Shown here in pieces: positions 16,896 through 25,137 of a stretch of DNA of 64,000 nucleotides. The notes under the pieces were generated by a model, which had not been told where the DNA came from, made no database searches, and saw only the letters and a list, made by a program, of their open reading frames with translations. How positions within the stretch are numbered: the first letter of the stretch is position 1; each line of letters opens with the position of its first letter. The DNA lies in the NCBI RefSeq assembly GCF_021531815.1, contig NZ_JADYUM010000006.1, positions 62,001 through 126,000 on the forward strand, written 5' to 3'. This stretch comes from Pseudoflavonifractor phocaeensis. GTDB lineage: Bacteria > Bacillota > Clostridia > Oscillospirales > Oscillospiraceae. Made by a program: the position numbers and the translations under genes.

Positions 16896-18134
16896 ATGAG
16901 TAATCAACCTGGCACCGGAACAAAGCCCAGCCGCTCCGTTCTGTTTGGCGCGGCCTTTCTGATGGCAACTTCCGCCATCGGCCCCGGCTTCTTGACCCAG
17001 ACCTCCAAATTTACTGCCCAGTACGGCGCGCCCCTGATCATGATTATTGTACTGGCGATCCTGATGGATATTACCGCCCAATCCAATATCTGGTCTATCG
17101 TGGGCGTGTCCGGGATGCGCGCCCAGGATGTGGCCAACAAGATCATTCCCGGCCTTGGCGTGGTCCTGGCTGTTTTGGTGGCCATCGGCGGCCTGGCCTT
17201 CAACGTGGGCAACGTGGGCGGCGTTGCCCTGGGCTTTAACGCCATGCTGGGCCTGAATGAAAAAGTAGGTGCCGTCATCGCCGGCTGTCTGGGCATCATC
17301 ATCTTCGTCAATAAAAACGCCAAGACCATTATGGATAAGGTGGCCACTATTCTGGCCGGCGTGATCCTGATCACCGTGCTGGTAGTGGCTGTGGTCTCCC
17401 AGCCCCCTCTGGGCGAGGTGGCCTCCAGCTTGACCAAGCTCAACGAGATCCCCTCCATGTTCGTGGCGCTGACCACTCTGCTGGGCGGCTCCTGCGGCGG
17501 CTATATCGCCTTCTCCGGCGCGCACCGGCTGCTGGACGCCGGTATTTCCGGTCCTGAAAACGTGGGCCACATCCGCAAGAGCGTCATCCAGGGCGTGTGC
17601 ACCTCCGGCACCGTCCGTATTCTGCTGTTCCTGGCCGTGTTGGGCACCTGCACCATCGGCGCCACCTGGAACGCCGCCAACGCCGACGCCATTATCGCCG
17701 CCAGCAACCCGGCCGCCGAGGCCTTCCGTCTGGCCGCCGGCAACCTGGGCTACCGCCTGTTCGGCCTGTGCCTGTTCTCCGCCGGCGTCTCCTCCGTGGT
17801 GGGCGCGGCCTTTACCTCCGTCTCCTTCCTGAAGACGCTCCACCCCTTCATCGGCAAGTATGAGCGGCAGTTCGTGGTGGGCTTTATCGCCTTCTCCACC
17901 CTGATGATGGTCATCGTGGGCAACGCCGCCCAGCTGCTGATCATCGCCGGCGCCTTCAACGGCCTGATCCTCCCCGTCTCCCTGGGCGTCATGCTGCTGG
18001 CCTCCCGCAACAAGAAGATCGTGGGCGACTACAAGCACCCCATTTGGCTGACGGTCCTGGGCTGCATCGTGGTGGCGGTTTCCCTGTATTCCGGCGTCAA
18101 GGCGGTGCCCGGTATTCTGAAGCTGTTCGGCTAA
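16896..18134 (+). CDS. ycsG: YcsG-like NRAMP-fold transporter without the metal-binding motifs
   Basis: 412 aa, about 11 membrane segments. B. subtilis has the homologous ycsG between ycsF (pxpA) and the other pxp genes, the same position as here. Canonical NRAMP metal carriers need DPGN in TM1 and MPH in TM6. Here TM1 reads AIGPGFLTQTS and TM6 reads YIAFSGAHRLLD, so the metal ligands are absent. The protein is therefore unlikely to carry Mn or Fe and more plausibly moves an organic substrate such as 5-oxoproline (inference from context). GGGAGG lies just before the ATG. A short GC hairpin (18161-18182) separates it from pxpB. Confidence 0.85.
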   Translation: MSNQPGTGTKPSRSVLFGAAFLMATSAIGPGFLTQTSKFTAQYGAPLIMIIVLAILMDITAQSNIWSIVGVSGMRAQDVANKIIPGLGVVLAVLVAIGGLAFNVGNVGGVALGFNAMLGLNEKVGAVIAGCLGIIIFVNKNAKTIMDKVATILAGVILITVLVVAVVSQPPLGEVASSLTKLNEIPSMFVALTTLLGGSCGGYIAFSGAHRLLDAGISGPENVGHIRKSVIQGVCTSGTVRILLFLAVLGTCTIGATWNAANADAIIAASNPAAEAFRLAAGNLGYRLFGLCLFSAGVSSVVGAAFTSVSFLKTLHPFIGKYERQFVVGFIAFSTLMMVIVGNAAQLLIIAGAFNGLILPVSLGVMLLASRNKKIVGDYKHPIWLTVLGCIVVAVSLYSGVKAVPGILKLFG

Positions 18135-18160
18135 ATCCTTACTCATCCATTCAGCCGTGT

Positions 18161-18182
18161 GGGCCCGTCTCCCGGCGGGCCC
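18161..18182 (+). other. Intercistronic GC hairpin
   Basis: GGGCCCG (18161-18167) pairs with CGGGCCC (18176-18182) across an 8-base loop, with no T tract. It is probably an mRNA processing or stability element between the transporter gene and pxpB rather than a terminator. Confidence 0.35.
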
Positions 18183-18209
18183 GCCGGCCTTCGCAGAAAG
18201 GAGCCTTCT

Positions 18210-18947
18210 ATGGCTGACGTAAAATTCCTGCTCACCGGGGATACCTCCCTGTCGGTAGAGTTTGGCAACGAGATCAGCGAGGAGATCAACGCCAAGATCC
18301 GGGCCTTCAACATCGCCCTTGCCGACAGCAAGCTCCCCGGTATTGTGGAGACGGTCCCCACCTACCGCTCCCTGATGGTCCACTACGACCCCGGAGTCAT
18401 CCAGTACGCCCCCCTGGTCAAGCGGCTCCAGGGCCTGCTGGGCCAGCTGGACCACATTGAGATCCCCCCCAGTGAGGTGCTGGAGGTCCCCGTGCTGTAC
18501 GGCGGGGAGATGGGGCCCGACCTGGACTTCGTGGCCCAGCATAACGGCAAGACCCCGGAGGAAGTCATTCGTATCCACACCTCTACCGAGTACCTCATTT
18601 ACATGCTGGGCTTCACCCCCGGCTTCACCTATCTGGGCGGCATGAGCGATGAGATCGCCACGCCACGCCTGAAAACTCCCCGGGTGAAGATCCCCGGCGG
18701 CTCCGTGGGCATTGCGGGCAGCCAGACCGGCGTATACCCCATCGACTCTCCGGGCGGCTGGCAGCTCATCGGCCGGACCCCGGTGAAGATGTATGACCCA
18801 AACCGTGAAACCCCCATTCTGCCCCAGGCCGGACAGTACATCAAGTTCCGGTCCATCGGCCAGGAGGAGTATGACCAGATCGCCGCCCAGTGCGAGGCGG
18901 GGACCTATGTGTGCCGTACCTATCCCAGAGAGGAGGGCGGAAAATGA
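18210..18947 (+). CDS. pxpB: 5-oxoprolinase subunit B (KipI family)
   Basis: 245 aa. The cyclophilin-like KipI domain is recognised by GDTSLSVEFGNEI at the N-terminus, the conserved GFTPGFTYLGG motif near residue 135, and the TPRVKIPGGSVGIAG and YPIDSPGGW stretches. Forms the PxpBC core with the KipA protein. In B. subtilis KipI also inhibits the sporulation kinase KinA; whether that holds here is unknown. The ATG at 18210 is chosen because AAAGGAG precedes it; an earlier in-frame ATG would add a low-complexity stretch. The stop overlaps the pxpC start (ATGA). Confidence 0.95.
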   Translation: MADVKFLLTGDTSLSVEFGNEISEEINAKIRAFNIALADSKLPGIVETVPTYRSLMVHYDPGVIQYAPLVKRLQGLLGQLDHIEIPPSEVLEVPVLYGGEMGPDLDFVAQHNGKTPEEVIRIHTSTEYLIYMLGFTPGFTYLGGMSDEIATPRLKTPRVKIPGGSVGIAGSQTGVYPIDSPGGWQLIGRTPVKMYDPNRETPILPQAGQYIKFRSIGQEEYDQIAAQCEAGTYVCRTYPREEGGK

Positions 18948-19888
18948 GCATTACCGTATTGAATCCCGGCCTGCTGACCACAGTGCAGGACATGGGCCGG
19001 GTGGGTTATCAGCAGTTCGGCGTCTCCGTGTCCGGGGTGATGGACCCCCGGGCCACCTCCATCGCCAACATCCTGGTGGGCAATGACGAGGGGGAGGCGG
19101 TGCTGGAGTGCACCATGCTGGGCCCCCAGCTGCGTTTTGACGCCGCCAACTGCATCGCCATCACCGGCGGCGACCTGGGCCCCACTCTGGACGGCAAGCC
19201 CATCCCCAACTACTGCGCCGTCAGCGTGGAGGCCGGCCAAGTTCTGCGGTTCACCGGCCCCAAGACCGGCTGCCGCGCCTTCATCGCCTTTGCCGGGGGG
19301 CTGGACATCCCGGTGGTCATGGGCAGCCGCTCCACCTACATGAAGGCCAAGATCGGCGGTCTGGCAGGCCGCAAGCTGGCCAAGGACGACGTGATCGGCT
19401 TCCGCGCCCCCAGGACCCAGCTGAAAAACATGAAGGACCGGAACCTCTACCCCGAGTTTGTCCCCCGGGATGTCTACACTGTACGGGTGGTGATGGGCCC
19501 CCAGGACGACGCCTTCACCGACGCGGGCGTTAAAACCTTCTTCAGCGAGACCTACACCGTCACCCCTGAATTTGACCGCATGGGCTGCCGTCTGGAGGGG
19601 GCCGTGATCGAGCACAAGGAGAGCGGCGACATCATCTCCGACGGCATCGCCTTCGGCGCCATCCAGGTGCCCTCAGCGGGCAAGCCCATCATCATGCTGG
19701 CCGACCGCCAGACCACCGGCGGGTACACCAAGATCGCCAACGTCATCACCGCCGACTTCCGGCTCATCGGCCAACTGAAGGCCGGAGACAAGGTCCGGTT
19801 TGAAAAGGTGTCCATCGCCCACGCCCAGGACGCCCTGCTCACCCAGCGGGCAGCTCTGCGGCTGCTGCGGAAATCGGTGGACCGCTGA
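18944..19888 (+). CDS. pxpC: 5-oxoprolinase subunit C (KipA family)
   Basis: 314 aa. KipA-family signatures are LLTTVQDMGRVGYQQFGV at residues 9-26, GVMDPRA, AIAFG-type AFIAFAGGLD, and the C-terminal MLADRQTTGGYTK. PxpC is thought to bind and activate substrate together with PxpB, while PxpA completes ring opening. The start at 18944 overlaps the pxpB stop by 4 bp and has GAGAGGAGGG upstream, so the two subunits are translationally coupled. The gene is intact and of normal length. Confidence 0.95.
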   Translation: MSITVLNPGLLTTVQDMGRVGYQQFGVSVSGVMDPRATSIANILVGNDEGEAVLECTMLGPQLRFDAANCIAITGGDLGPTLDGKPIPNYCAVSVEAGQVLRFTGPKTGCRAFIAFAGGLDIPVVMGSRSTYMKAKIGGLAGRKLAKDDVIGFRAPRTQLKNMKDRNLYPEFVPRDVYTVRVVMGPQDDAFTDAGVKTFFSETYTVTPEFDRMGCRLEGAVIEHKESGDIISDGIAFGAIQVPSAGKPIIMLADRQTTGGYTKIANVITADFRLIGQLKAGDKVRFEKVSIAHAQDALLTQRAALRLLRKSVDR

Positions 19889-19906
19889 TTGGAGAGGAGC
19901 GTTCAT

Positions 19907-20728
19907 ATGGCTTTTGACATTACCCCTTACATCGACATGAAACCGTCCCAGGTGCGCCAGCTCATCCGGGAGGGGGTCATCGACTTCCCCACCGCCGGCA
20001 TGTGCCGGGGCTACGCCCAAGCCAACCTGGTCATCCTGCCCCCGGAGTACGCCGCCGATTTTGAGGAGTTCGCCAAGCGCAATCCCTTCCCCTGCCCCAT
20101 TCTGGAGATCATCAAGGGCACCCCCGAGACCCACGACATGGGCGAGGGCGGCAACATCGTCACCGACATCCCCCGCTACCGGGTCTATGAGAACGGCATC
20201 TTCACCAAGGAGCTGACCGACGCCTCCGACTACTGGAAGGAGGGCTATGTGGGCTTCCTCATCGGCTGCTCCTTCTCCTTCGAGGAGGCCCTGATGGCCG
20301 CGGGCATCGAGGTGCGCCATATCGCCCAGGGCCGCAACGTCCCCATGTACAAGACCAACATCCAGACGGTGAAGGCCGGCCCCTTCGAGGGCCCCATGGT
20401 CTGCTCCATGCGGCCCATGACCCCGGAGAACGCCCAGAAGGCCTATGACATCACGGTAAAAATGCCCAACGTCCACGGGGCTCCCGTCCACATGGGCGAT
20501 CCCGCCGGGGTGGGCGTGGCCGACGTGATGAAGCCCGACTACGGCGACGCCGTGGACATCTACGAAGGGGAGATCCCCGTGTTCTGGCCCTGCGGCGTGA
20601 CTCCCCAGGCCGCTGTCGAGAACGCCAAGCCCCCCATCGTCATCACCCACGCCCCCGGCCACATGTTTATCACCGACATCCTCAACTCCGAACTGAACGA
20701 CTATCTGGAAGCCAAAAAGCACAAGTAA
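19907..20728 (+). CDS. ycsI: YcsI-family putative hydro-lyase (D-glutamate cyclase family, DUF1445)
   Basis: 273 aa. The N-terminal RQLIREGVIDFPTAGMCRGY pattern, CSFSFEEALM near residue 125, and the conserved HMGDPAG stretch mark the DUF1445 family. In mammals a relative interconverts D-glutamate and 5-oxo-D-proline; the bacterial YcsI members remain poorly characterised. Position at the end of a pxp operon, as in B. subtilis, supports a role in 5-oxoproline/glutamate chemistry, perhaps handling the D-isomer. The ATG at 19907 follows GGAGAGGAG. A strong terminator follows the gene. Confidence 0.9.
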   Translation: MAFDITPYIDMKPSQVRQLIREGVIDFPTAGMCRGYAQANLVILPPEYAADFEEFAKRNPFPCPILEIIKGTPETHDMGEGGNIVTDIPRYRVYENGIFTKELTDASDYWKEGYVGFLIGCSFSFEEALMAAGIEVRHIAQGRNVPMYKTNIQTVKAGPFEGPMVCSMRPMTPENAQKAYDITVKMPNVHGAPVHMGDPAGVGVADVMKPDYGDAVDIYEGEIPVFWPCGVTPQAAVENAKPPIVITHAPGHMFITDILNSELNDYLEAKKHK

Positions 20729-20748
20729 TTGCCCGTGAAACAACGCCG

Positions 20749-20795
20749 CCCGGCCCGTTTGAGAAGCTCTCTCCTCGAACGGGCCGGGCTTTTTC
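20749..20795 (+). terminator. Rho-independent terminator of the oxoprolinase operon
   Basis: CCCGGCCCGTT (20749-20759) pairs with AACGGGCCGGG (20778-20788), followed by CTTTTTC. Marks the operon end after the ycsI-like gene. Confidence 0.88.
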
Positions 20796-20930
20796 ACGCC
20801 TGATTGAAATTTTTCGAATTTATATTACGTTTTGTATTGTTCTGACGTGAAGATTTCTTTGTCAAAGTTGTACGGAACCATCCCACATCCAGCCTTTTTC
20901 CGCTATTTACAGAGGAAGAAGAACGGGTTC

Positions 20931-20957
20931 GGCCCGGTGAGGGCACCGGGCCCTACA
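20931..20957. repeat. REP-like palindromic unit, copy 1
   Basis: 27-bp unit whose core GCCCGGTG-AGGG-CACCGGGC can fold into a hairpin, followed by CCTACA. Identical to the copy at 21094-21120. Confidence 0.7.
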
Positions 20958-21093
20958 TGGAGGAGGCCGGGAAGCCCCACGGGAGGCGGATCATCCCACG
21001 TGGGACAAGGCGGGCGGCCACATGGGGCGCCCCTGCAAAATGGCCCGCGGGGCCCAGGCATAGGCAACGCCGCCGGGTCTTTTCCGGAGGCGC

Positions 21094-21120
21094 GGCCCGG
21101 TGAGGGCACCGGGCCCTACA
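21094..21120. repeat. REP-like palindromic unit, copy 2
   Basis: Exact 27-bp copy of the unit at 20931-20957, same orientation, 163 bp further on and about 60 bp before the next gene. It may serve as a transcript-end or nuclease-block element of the kind dispersed in many genomes. Confidence 0.7.
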
Positions 21121-21181
21121 AGAGATATGGTGAAACCAAATCGGCGAAGAAAAACCGGAGATTTCATAAGGAGGAAACAAC

Positions 21182-21613
21182 ATGGCAAACGGACAGACGG
21201 CAAACTACGCCCTGAACCAATGGGCGGCCAGCGACCAGGTACTGCGGACGGAATTCAACGCGGACAACAGCAAGATCGACGCGGCGCTGGCGAAAAAATT
21301 CGGCACGGACAACGCCTCCCTGAAGGTCGGGACATACACAGGCAACGGCGGGGACTCCATCACTGTGACCACGGGCTTTCAGCCCTCGCTGGTCATCATC
21401 CTCAGCCTGTCGGCTGTGGGTTCTTATGACTACGGCCTCATGATTGGAAACGGCACCGGGCAGTTTTTGGAGACCCTGTTCAACAGCCGCATCATCGATA
21501 CTGACGCATTACAATGCACCAGCACCGGATTCACGGTGACCAATACGGTCAGCAGCAACTATGTGGGCTTCAACACCGAGGGCTGCACGTGCCTTTATTT
21601 CGCCTTCCGCTGA
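21182..21613 (+). CDS. Small phage-tail-fibre-like protein (143 aa)
   Basis: A perfect AAGGAGGAAACAAC site precedes the ATG. The N-terminus (ALNQW, then VLRTEFNADNSKIDAAL) resembles the start of tail-fibre or tail-associated proteins seen in Firmicutes phages. The middle VGTYTGNGGDSITVTTGF resembles the beta-rich GTYTGNG segment of tail-fibre/H-type-lectin-like domains. No signal peptide, no membrane segment. There are no other phage genes nearby, so it is an isolated cargo gene or phage relic. A strong hairpin terminator follows. Function unknown; similarity judged by eye only. Confidence 0.65.
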   Translation: MANGQTANYALNQWAASDQVLRTEFNADNSKIDAALAKKFGTDNASLKVGTYTGNGGDSITVTTGFQPSLVIILSLSAVGSYDYGLMIGNGTGQFLETLFNSRIIDTDALQCTSTGFTVTNTVSSNYVGFNTEGCTCLYFAFR

Positions 21614-21625
21614 GAAAGAAAAGAA

Positions 21626-21655
21626 CAGCCCCCCGGACCAAGGTCCGGGGGGCTG
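21626..21655. terminator. Bidirectional hairpin terminator between convergent genes
   Basis: 14-bp perfect arms CAGCCCCCCGGACC (21626-21639) and its complement (21642-21655) around AA. It is flanked by A-rich sequence on the left and AACTATTTAG on the right, so it could stop both the tail-like gene and the oppositely oriented S-layer gene. Confidence 0.8.
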
Positions 21656-21697
21656 AACTATTTAGTGTTGGATCAGGATCCTATTCCAAAGAAAGGA

Positions 21698-24199
21698 TTA
21701 GTAATCCACGACCACGATGGCGATGATGGAGCCTTCGTAGGTGACAACATAGGCCACGTCGTCAGCATCGGTCACCAGGGAGCTGGTGCCGGCGGTGTCG
21801 GACAGGCTGTTGCCCACGGGCTCATAGTAGGCGACGATGGCGTCGTCCTCAGCGCCCAGCCACTTGGTGTAGTCGCTGCCGTTGTAAGCGAAGCCGATCA
21901 GGCCGGAGCTGGAGGCGCGCTTGACACCGTTGTAAACCTGAGTGGTGCTCAGATCAGCATCATCCTTAACGGTCTCCAGATCGGTGACCAGACCCTTGCT
22001 GTTCACGGTCATGCCGTAGAAGGTCAGGATGGACTTGTCAACGCCCTTGCAAGCGTCAACAACGATGCTGTTGGCGGTATCCTTCACCTTGATGGTGGTG
22101 GTCTCGCCGTTCACGATGGCCTTGTACTCATAGTAGGTGCCGACGGAGCTCTTGATGGGCTTCTCAGCGGTGCGGCCGATGACGAACACGACGTCCTCAG
22201 CGGACATCTTGGTAGCAGCGCCGGTGATGAAGACGAACTTGGCAACGCCCTTCTTCTCAACCACAGCGACCTGAGTGCCGCTCTGGCCCTCGATATCGGC
22301 AACGGCCTTGTAGCCCACATAAGCGGTGTACTCGTCGTCGTCGTAATCGTTGCAGTACAGGTAGATGGTGTTGGCATCGCCATAGGCCAGGGTGCTGCCG
22401 CCGTTCACGATGGCGGTGGTGCCCTTCTTGATCTTCAGGGTGGAAGCAGCCTCCAGATCAGCCTTCACGGTCAGAGAGTAGGTGCCGTCATCGTTCACGG
22501 TGTAAGCAACGACCTCCTCCTCGAAGGCATCAATGGTAGCCTGAGCGTTCTCCTTGCCGTTGACCTTGACGTAATCGTCGTCATCGACCTCGACGCGGAC
22601 GATGGAGCCGTCAGCCAGAACCATCTTGGCATACACGGTGATGTCGTTCTCGCCGTACTTGTCGCTCTCGCTGCCCATGGAGATCACGTAGGCATAGTCG
22701 CCGGACTCGATGGCGTCGTCAACCAGGACGATGTAGCCCTGCTGGTCCAGATAGAAGGCCACGGTCTCATCATAGGAGTCGATCTTGATCTTGTCGGAAG
22801 CATCAACAGTGGTGTTGTACTTGTAGGTGGTGCCGTCGATGATGACGTTGTTCACGTCCTTGACCTGGCCGACAGTACCCTCAACATAGGTAGCCTCGCC
22901 CAGAACAGTCTCAACGCTCCACTCGTTGCCGTCCCAGGACTTGGTGTACAGGACAACGTCCTCTTCCTCATAGCCCTCGACGTCGAACTCCAGGTTGGCG
23001 TCATCCAGAGTGATGGTCTCATCCTCAACCTTGGTGATCTCAGCGGCGTAGGTTCTCACGATGGTGACAACGACTTCTTCCTTATCGTCATCCAGATAGA
23101 CGCTGGTCACGGTGCCGTTGCCGGTGTTCTTCAGAGCAGCAGCGTTGTTAGCGACAACAGCGGCCTGGAAGTCGTCGGAAGTGTAAGCAACATCCTTGTT
23201 GTTGTCGTCCTTCTTGGTGCCCAGAGAGCAGTCGCCGTCCAGATAGACAGCCCAGTCGTACTCCTTGGCAGCGGTCTTGCCCACGGCGCTGTACAGAGCC
23301 TTGCTCTTGATCTCGCCCTGGAAGACCAGATCAGCCTCCTCGGCATAGGTGCCGACCTCGCTGCTCTTGTAGGTCCACTTGTTGGCGGGAGCGTTGAAGC
23401 CGTCAAAATCGCTGTCATCCAGCTTCAGGTCGCCCTTGTACAGCTTCTCGCCCAGCTCCACGATGTAACCATAGGTGGAGACAGTGGTGGTGAAGTTGGG
23501 GGAGACCTTCTTGATGGCCTTGGCATAGGACTCGCTGCTGGTGACATAGACGTAGTTGACCTTGCCAGCCTCGACCTTGGTGTCGCCGGTGACGACCTTG
23601 ATGGTGTCGTCGTCAGCCTCGACCATGCCGGACTTCAGGGTGTTCAGAACCAGCTGAGCCAGCTCGTTACGGGTCATGGGCTCGCGGACGCCAGCCTCAA
23701 CACCCTCGAACAGGTCGATCTTGTTGCCCTGAGCGACGGTGGCCAGCTGCCAGTCGTCGGCGAAGTCGGACTGATACTGGAAGTAACCCAGAGCCTTCAT
23801 CAGCATCAGAGCGGCCTGGGCGGTGGTGACGGTGTCATTGCCGCCATAGATGGTGGCGCTGTAACCAGCGGTGATGCCGTTGGTGTAGCAAGCGGCCACG
23901 AAGGGCTCGGCCCACTCAGGCACATCGGTGAAGGGAGAGGTGCCCTTGTAGCTGGCAACGCGGTAGTCCATCAGGTTGGACATAACCACGGCCATCTCGT
24001 TACGGGTAACGTTCTGGTCAGGATTGAAGTTGCCCTTGTCGTCGCCGGACATGATGCCGACGGCCTGGAGCACTTCGATGGCTTCCTGATGATTCTCGGA
24101 AGTCACGTCCTTGTAGCTCGCGCCGGTGCCGACGACCATCATGCCGAGCAGCATGACGGAGGCAACAGCCAGACTGAGAGCCCGCTTCAGGTTTCTCAT
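21698..24199 (-). CDS. S-layer protein with N-terminal SLH domains (833 aa)
   Basis: Secreted cell-surface protein. A Sec signal peptide (residues 1 to about 27, MRNLKRALSLAVASVML, ending near TGASY) is followed by three SLH repeats over about 28-200 (motifs FNPDQNVTRNEMAVVMSNL; TDVPEWAEPFVAACYTNGI; REPMTRNELAQLVLN). These anchor to pyruvylated wall polysaccharide. The remainder is acidic, Thr/Val/Asp-rich and beta-like, with no cysteine cluster, as in S-layer proteins. GGAGGAATTCCG precedes the start. Codon use is extremely biased toward C/G-ending optimal codons, consistent with very high expression; this bias also creates a long open frame on the opposite strand, which is an artefact. Confidence 0.9.
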   Translation of the reverse strand: MRNLKRALSLAVASVMLLGMMVVGTGASYKDVTSENHQEAIEVLQAVGIMSGDDKGNFNPDQNVTRNEMAVVMSNLMDYRVASYKGTSPFTDVPEWAEPFVAACYTNGITAGYSATIYGGNDTVTTAQAALMLMKALGYFQYQSDFADDWQLATVAQGNKIDLFEGVEAGVREPMTRNELAQLVLNTLKSGMVEADDDTIKVVTGDTKVEAGKVNYVYVTSSESYAKAIKKVSPNFTTTVSTYGYIVELGEKLYKGDLKLDDSDFDGFNAPANKWTYKSSEVGTYAEEADLVFQGEIKSKALYSAVGKTAAKEYDWAVYLDGDCSLGTKKDDNNKDVAYTSDDFQAAVVANNAAALKNTGNGTVTSVYLDDDKEEVVVTIVRTYAAEITKVEDETITLDDANLEFDVEGYEEEDVVLYTKSWDGNEWSVETVLGEATYVEGTVGQVKDVNNVIIDGTTYKYNTTVDASDKIKIDSYDETVAFYLDQQGYIVLVDDAIESGDYAYVISMGSESDKYGENDITVYAKMVLADGSIVRVEVDDDDYVKVNGKENAQATIDAFEEEVVAYTVNDDGTYSLTVKADLEAASTLKIKKGTTAIVNGGSTLAYGDANTIYLYCNDYDDDEYTAYVGYKAVADIEGQSGTQVAVVEKKGVAKFVFITGAATKMSAEDVVFVIGRTAEKPIKSSVGTYYEYKAIVNGETTTIKVKDTANSIVVDACKGVDKSILTFYGMTVNSKGLVTDLETVKDDADLSTTQVYNGVKRASSSGLIGFAYNGSDYTKWLGAEDDAIVAYYEPVGNSLSDTAGTSSLVTDADDVAYVVTYEGSIIAIVVVDY

Positions 24200-24319
24200 T
24201 CGGAATTCCTCCTTAAAAATTTGTTCGGAGTTGGATCAATGCCTCAGGAAACCTGCTGCACCTTTCTTCTCTCCGGTGATAGCCAGGGGCATTCCGATCA
24301 CACCCCTAACTTCCTGGTT

Positions 24320-24348
24320 ATCATACCAAATGGATTTTTGAAAGTCAA
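24320..24348 (-). promoter_or_regulatory. Promoter of the S-layer gene
   Basis: TTGACT (24343-24348) and TATGAT (24320-24325) on the minus strand, 17 bp apart, leaving a 5' leader of about 110 nt. Long leaders are common for S-layer transcripts. Confidence 0.75.
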
Positions 24349-24426
24349 TTGGCCACGCCGAAATGTAACAAAGGTGTAACAAAGCCCGTAACAAAGCGTC
24401 GGGGCCGGTTCATTCTATTATAAAGG

Positions 24427-24454
24427 AAGAGGAATGGCACACGCCATTCCTCTT
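24427..24454 (-). terminator. Hairpin terminator after the TetR gene
   Basis: 12-bp perfect arms AAGAGGAATGGC (24427-24438) and GCCATTCCTCTT (24443-24454) around ACAC, with a T-rich CTTTATAATAG following on the minus strand. It separates the TetR transcript from the S-layer promoter. Confidence 0.7.
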
Positions 24455-24496
24455 ATTATTACTTTACCATCCGGCGCAAATCAGCCCAGGATTTTG

Positions 24497-25090
24497 CTAA
24501 CTGTAGGCTTTGATAAATCTTTTGGCCCGTATATGAAGCTGCTCCATGTAATGGGGCTGATGATTCCAATCAGCCCAGTCCCCAGAGACCAAAACACGCA
24601 TGGACAGCGGGTAAAACGCCTCCTGATATGTGCTCCAATAGTGAAGCGGCGCCAAGACTCCTTTTCGGATCTGTACATCCAGGAACTGATAAAAACGCAG
24701 CCGGTGCGGCTCACGGAAGCGGTTATTGATCTCCTCCAGAAACTCGGGCCTCCGCCCGATCAAAGAGTACGCGCACAAAATCAGCTTTTTAAACTCCGGC
24801 GTAGCCAACAGATCCAGATATTCCGCCATCATTCGCACGAACCACTCCTCCGCTGGCGTATCCTCCGGGATCTCCAGCACCTTCGGCGTCTGGACGTCCT
24901 CCATACAGGCAAAGAGGAGGTCGTCCTTGTCCTTAAAATAATAGTAAATAATGGCGGAACTCTTGGCCCCAGCTTCCTGGGCAATCATCTTTATGCTGGT
25001 GGAGTCAAAGCCATAGCGGGAGAAACATTCCAGCGCAGCCCGGGTAATGACCTGCCGCTTTTCAATAAACTTTGTGTTCTCCGGCTGCAT
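24497..25090 (-). CDS. TetR/AcrR-family transcriptional regulator
   Basis: 197 aa. The N-terminal helix-turn-helix domain (residues 10-57) has ALECFSRYGFDSTSIKMIA, AGAKSSAIIYYYFKDKDDL, the classic TetR signature. The ligand-binding C-terminal domain is not assignable. AGGAGG precedes the ATG at 25090. Its own promoter overlaps the end of the DUF554 gene, and an inverted repeat just after the -10 is a likely autoregulatory site. A palindromic site also lies over the start of the gltS transcript, so this protein may control the glutamate-transporter operon, though the two sites differ in sequence. Confidence 0.9.
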   Translation of the reverse strand: MQPENTKFIEKRQVITRAALECFSRYGFDSTSIKMIAQEAGAKSSAIIYYYFKDKDDLLFACMEDVQTPKVLEIPEDTPAEEWFVRMMAEYLDLLATPEFKKLILCAYSLIGRRPEFLEEINNRFREPHRLRFYQFLDVQIRKGVLAPLHYWSTYQEAFYPLSMRVLVSGDWADWNHQPHYMEQLHIRAKRFIKAYS

Positions 25091-25104
25091 GGCAAACCTC
25101 CTAA

Positions 25105-25130
25105 ATAGACAGTCAACTTTTTGTGTCTAT
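25105..25130. promoter_or_regulatory. Inverted repeat, candidate autoregulatory operator of the TetR gene
   Basis: ATAGACA (25105-25111) and TGTCTAT (25124-25130) are perfect 7-bp arms with a 12-bp spacer, located between the tetR -10 and its ribosome site. Confidence 0.5.
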
Positions 25131-25137
25131 CTATATA

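Larger units (their letters stand above)
20796..21181. other. Intergenic region carrying REP-like units
   Basis: No protein gene is supported in this 386-bp stretch. It begins AT-rich and turns very GC-rich, and it contains the two identical palindromic units annotated separately. No clear promoter for the following small gene was found. Confidence 0.5.

Noticed and set aside
16605..18578. 657-codon minus-strand frame across pxpA, ycsG and pxpB
   Set aside because: Antisense of three well-recognised genes; His/Gly/Gln-rich translation typical of GC-rich shadows.
21665..24379. 904-codon open frame opposite the S-layer gene
   Set aside because: It is an antisense shadow created by extreme codon bias of the highly expressed S-layer gene; no ribosome site, and its product is a repetitive Val/Leu/Asp/Gly string.
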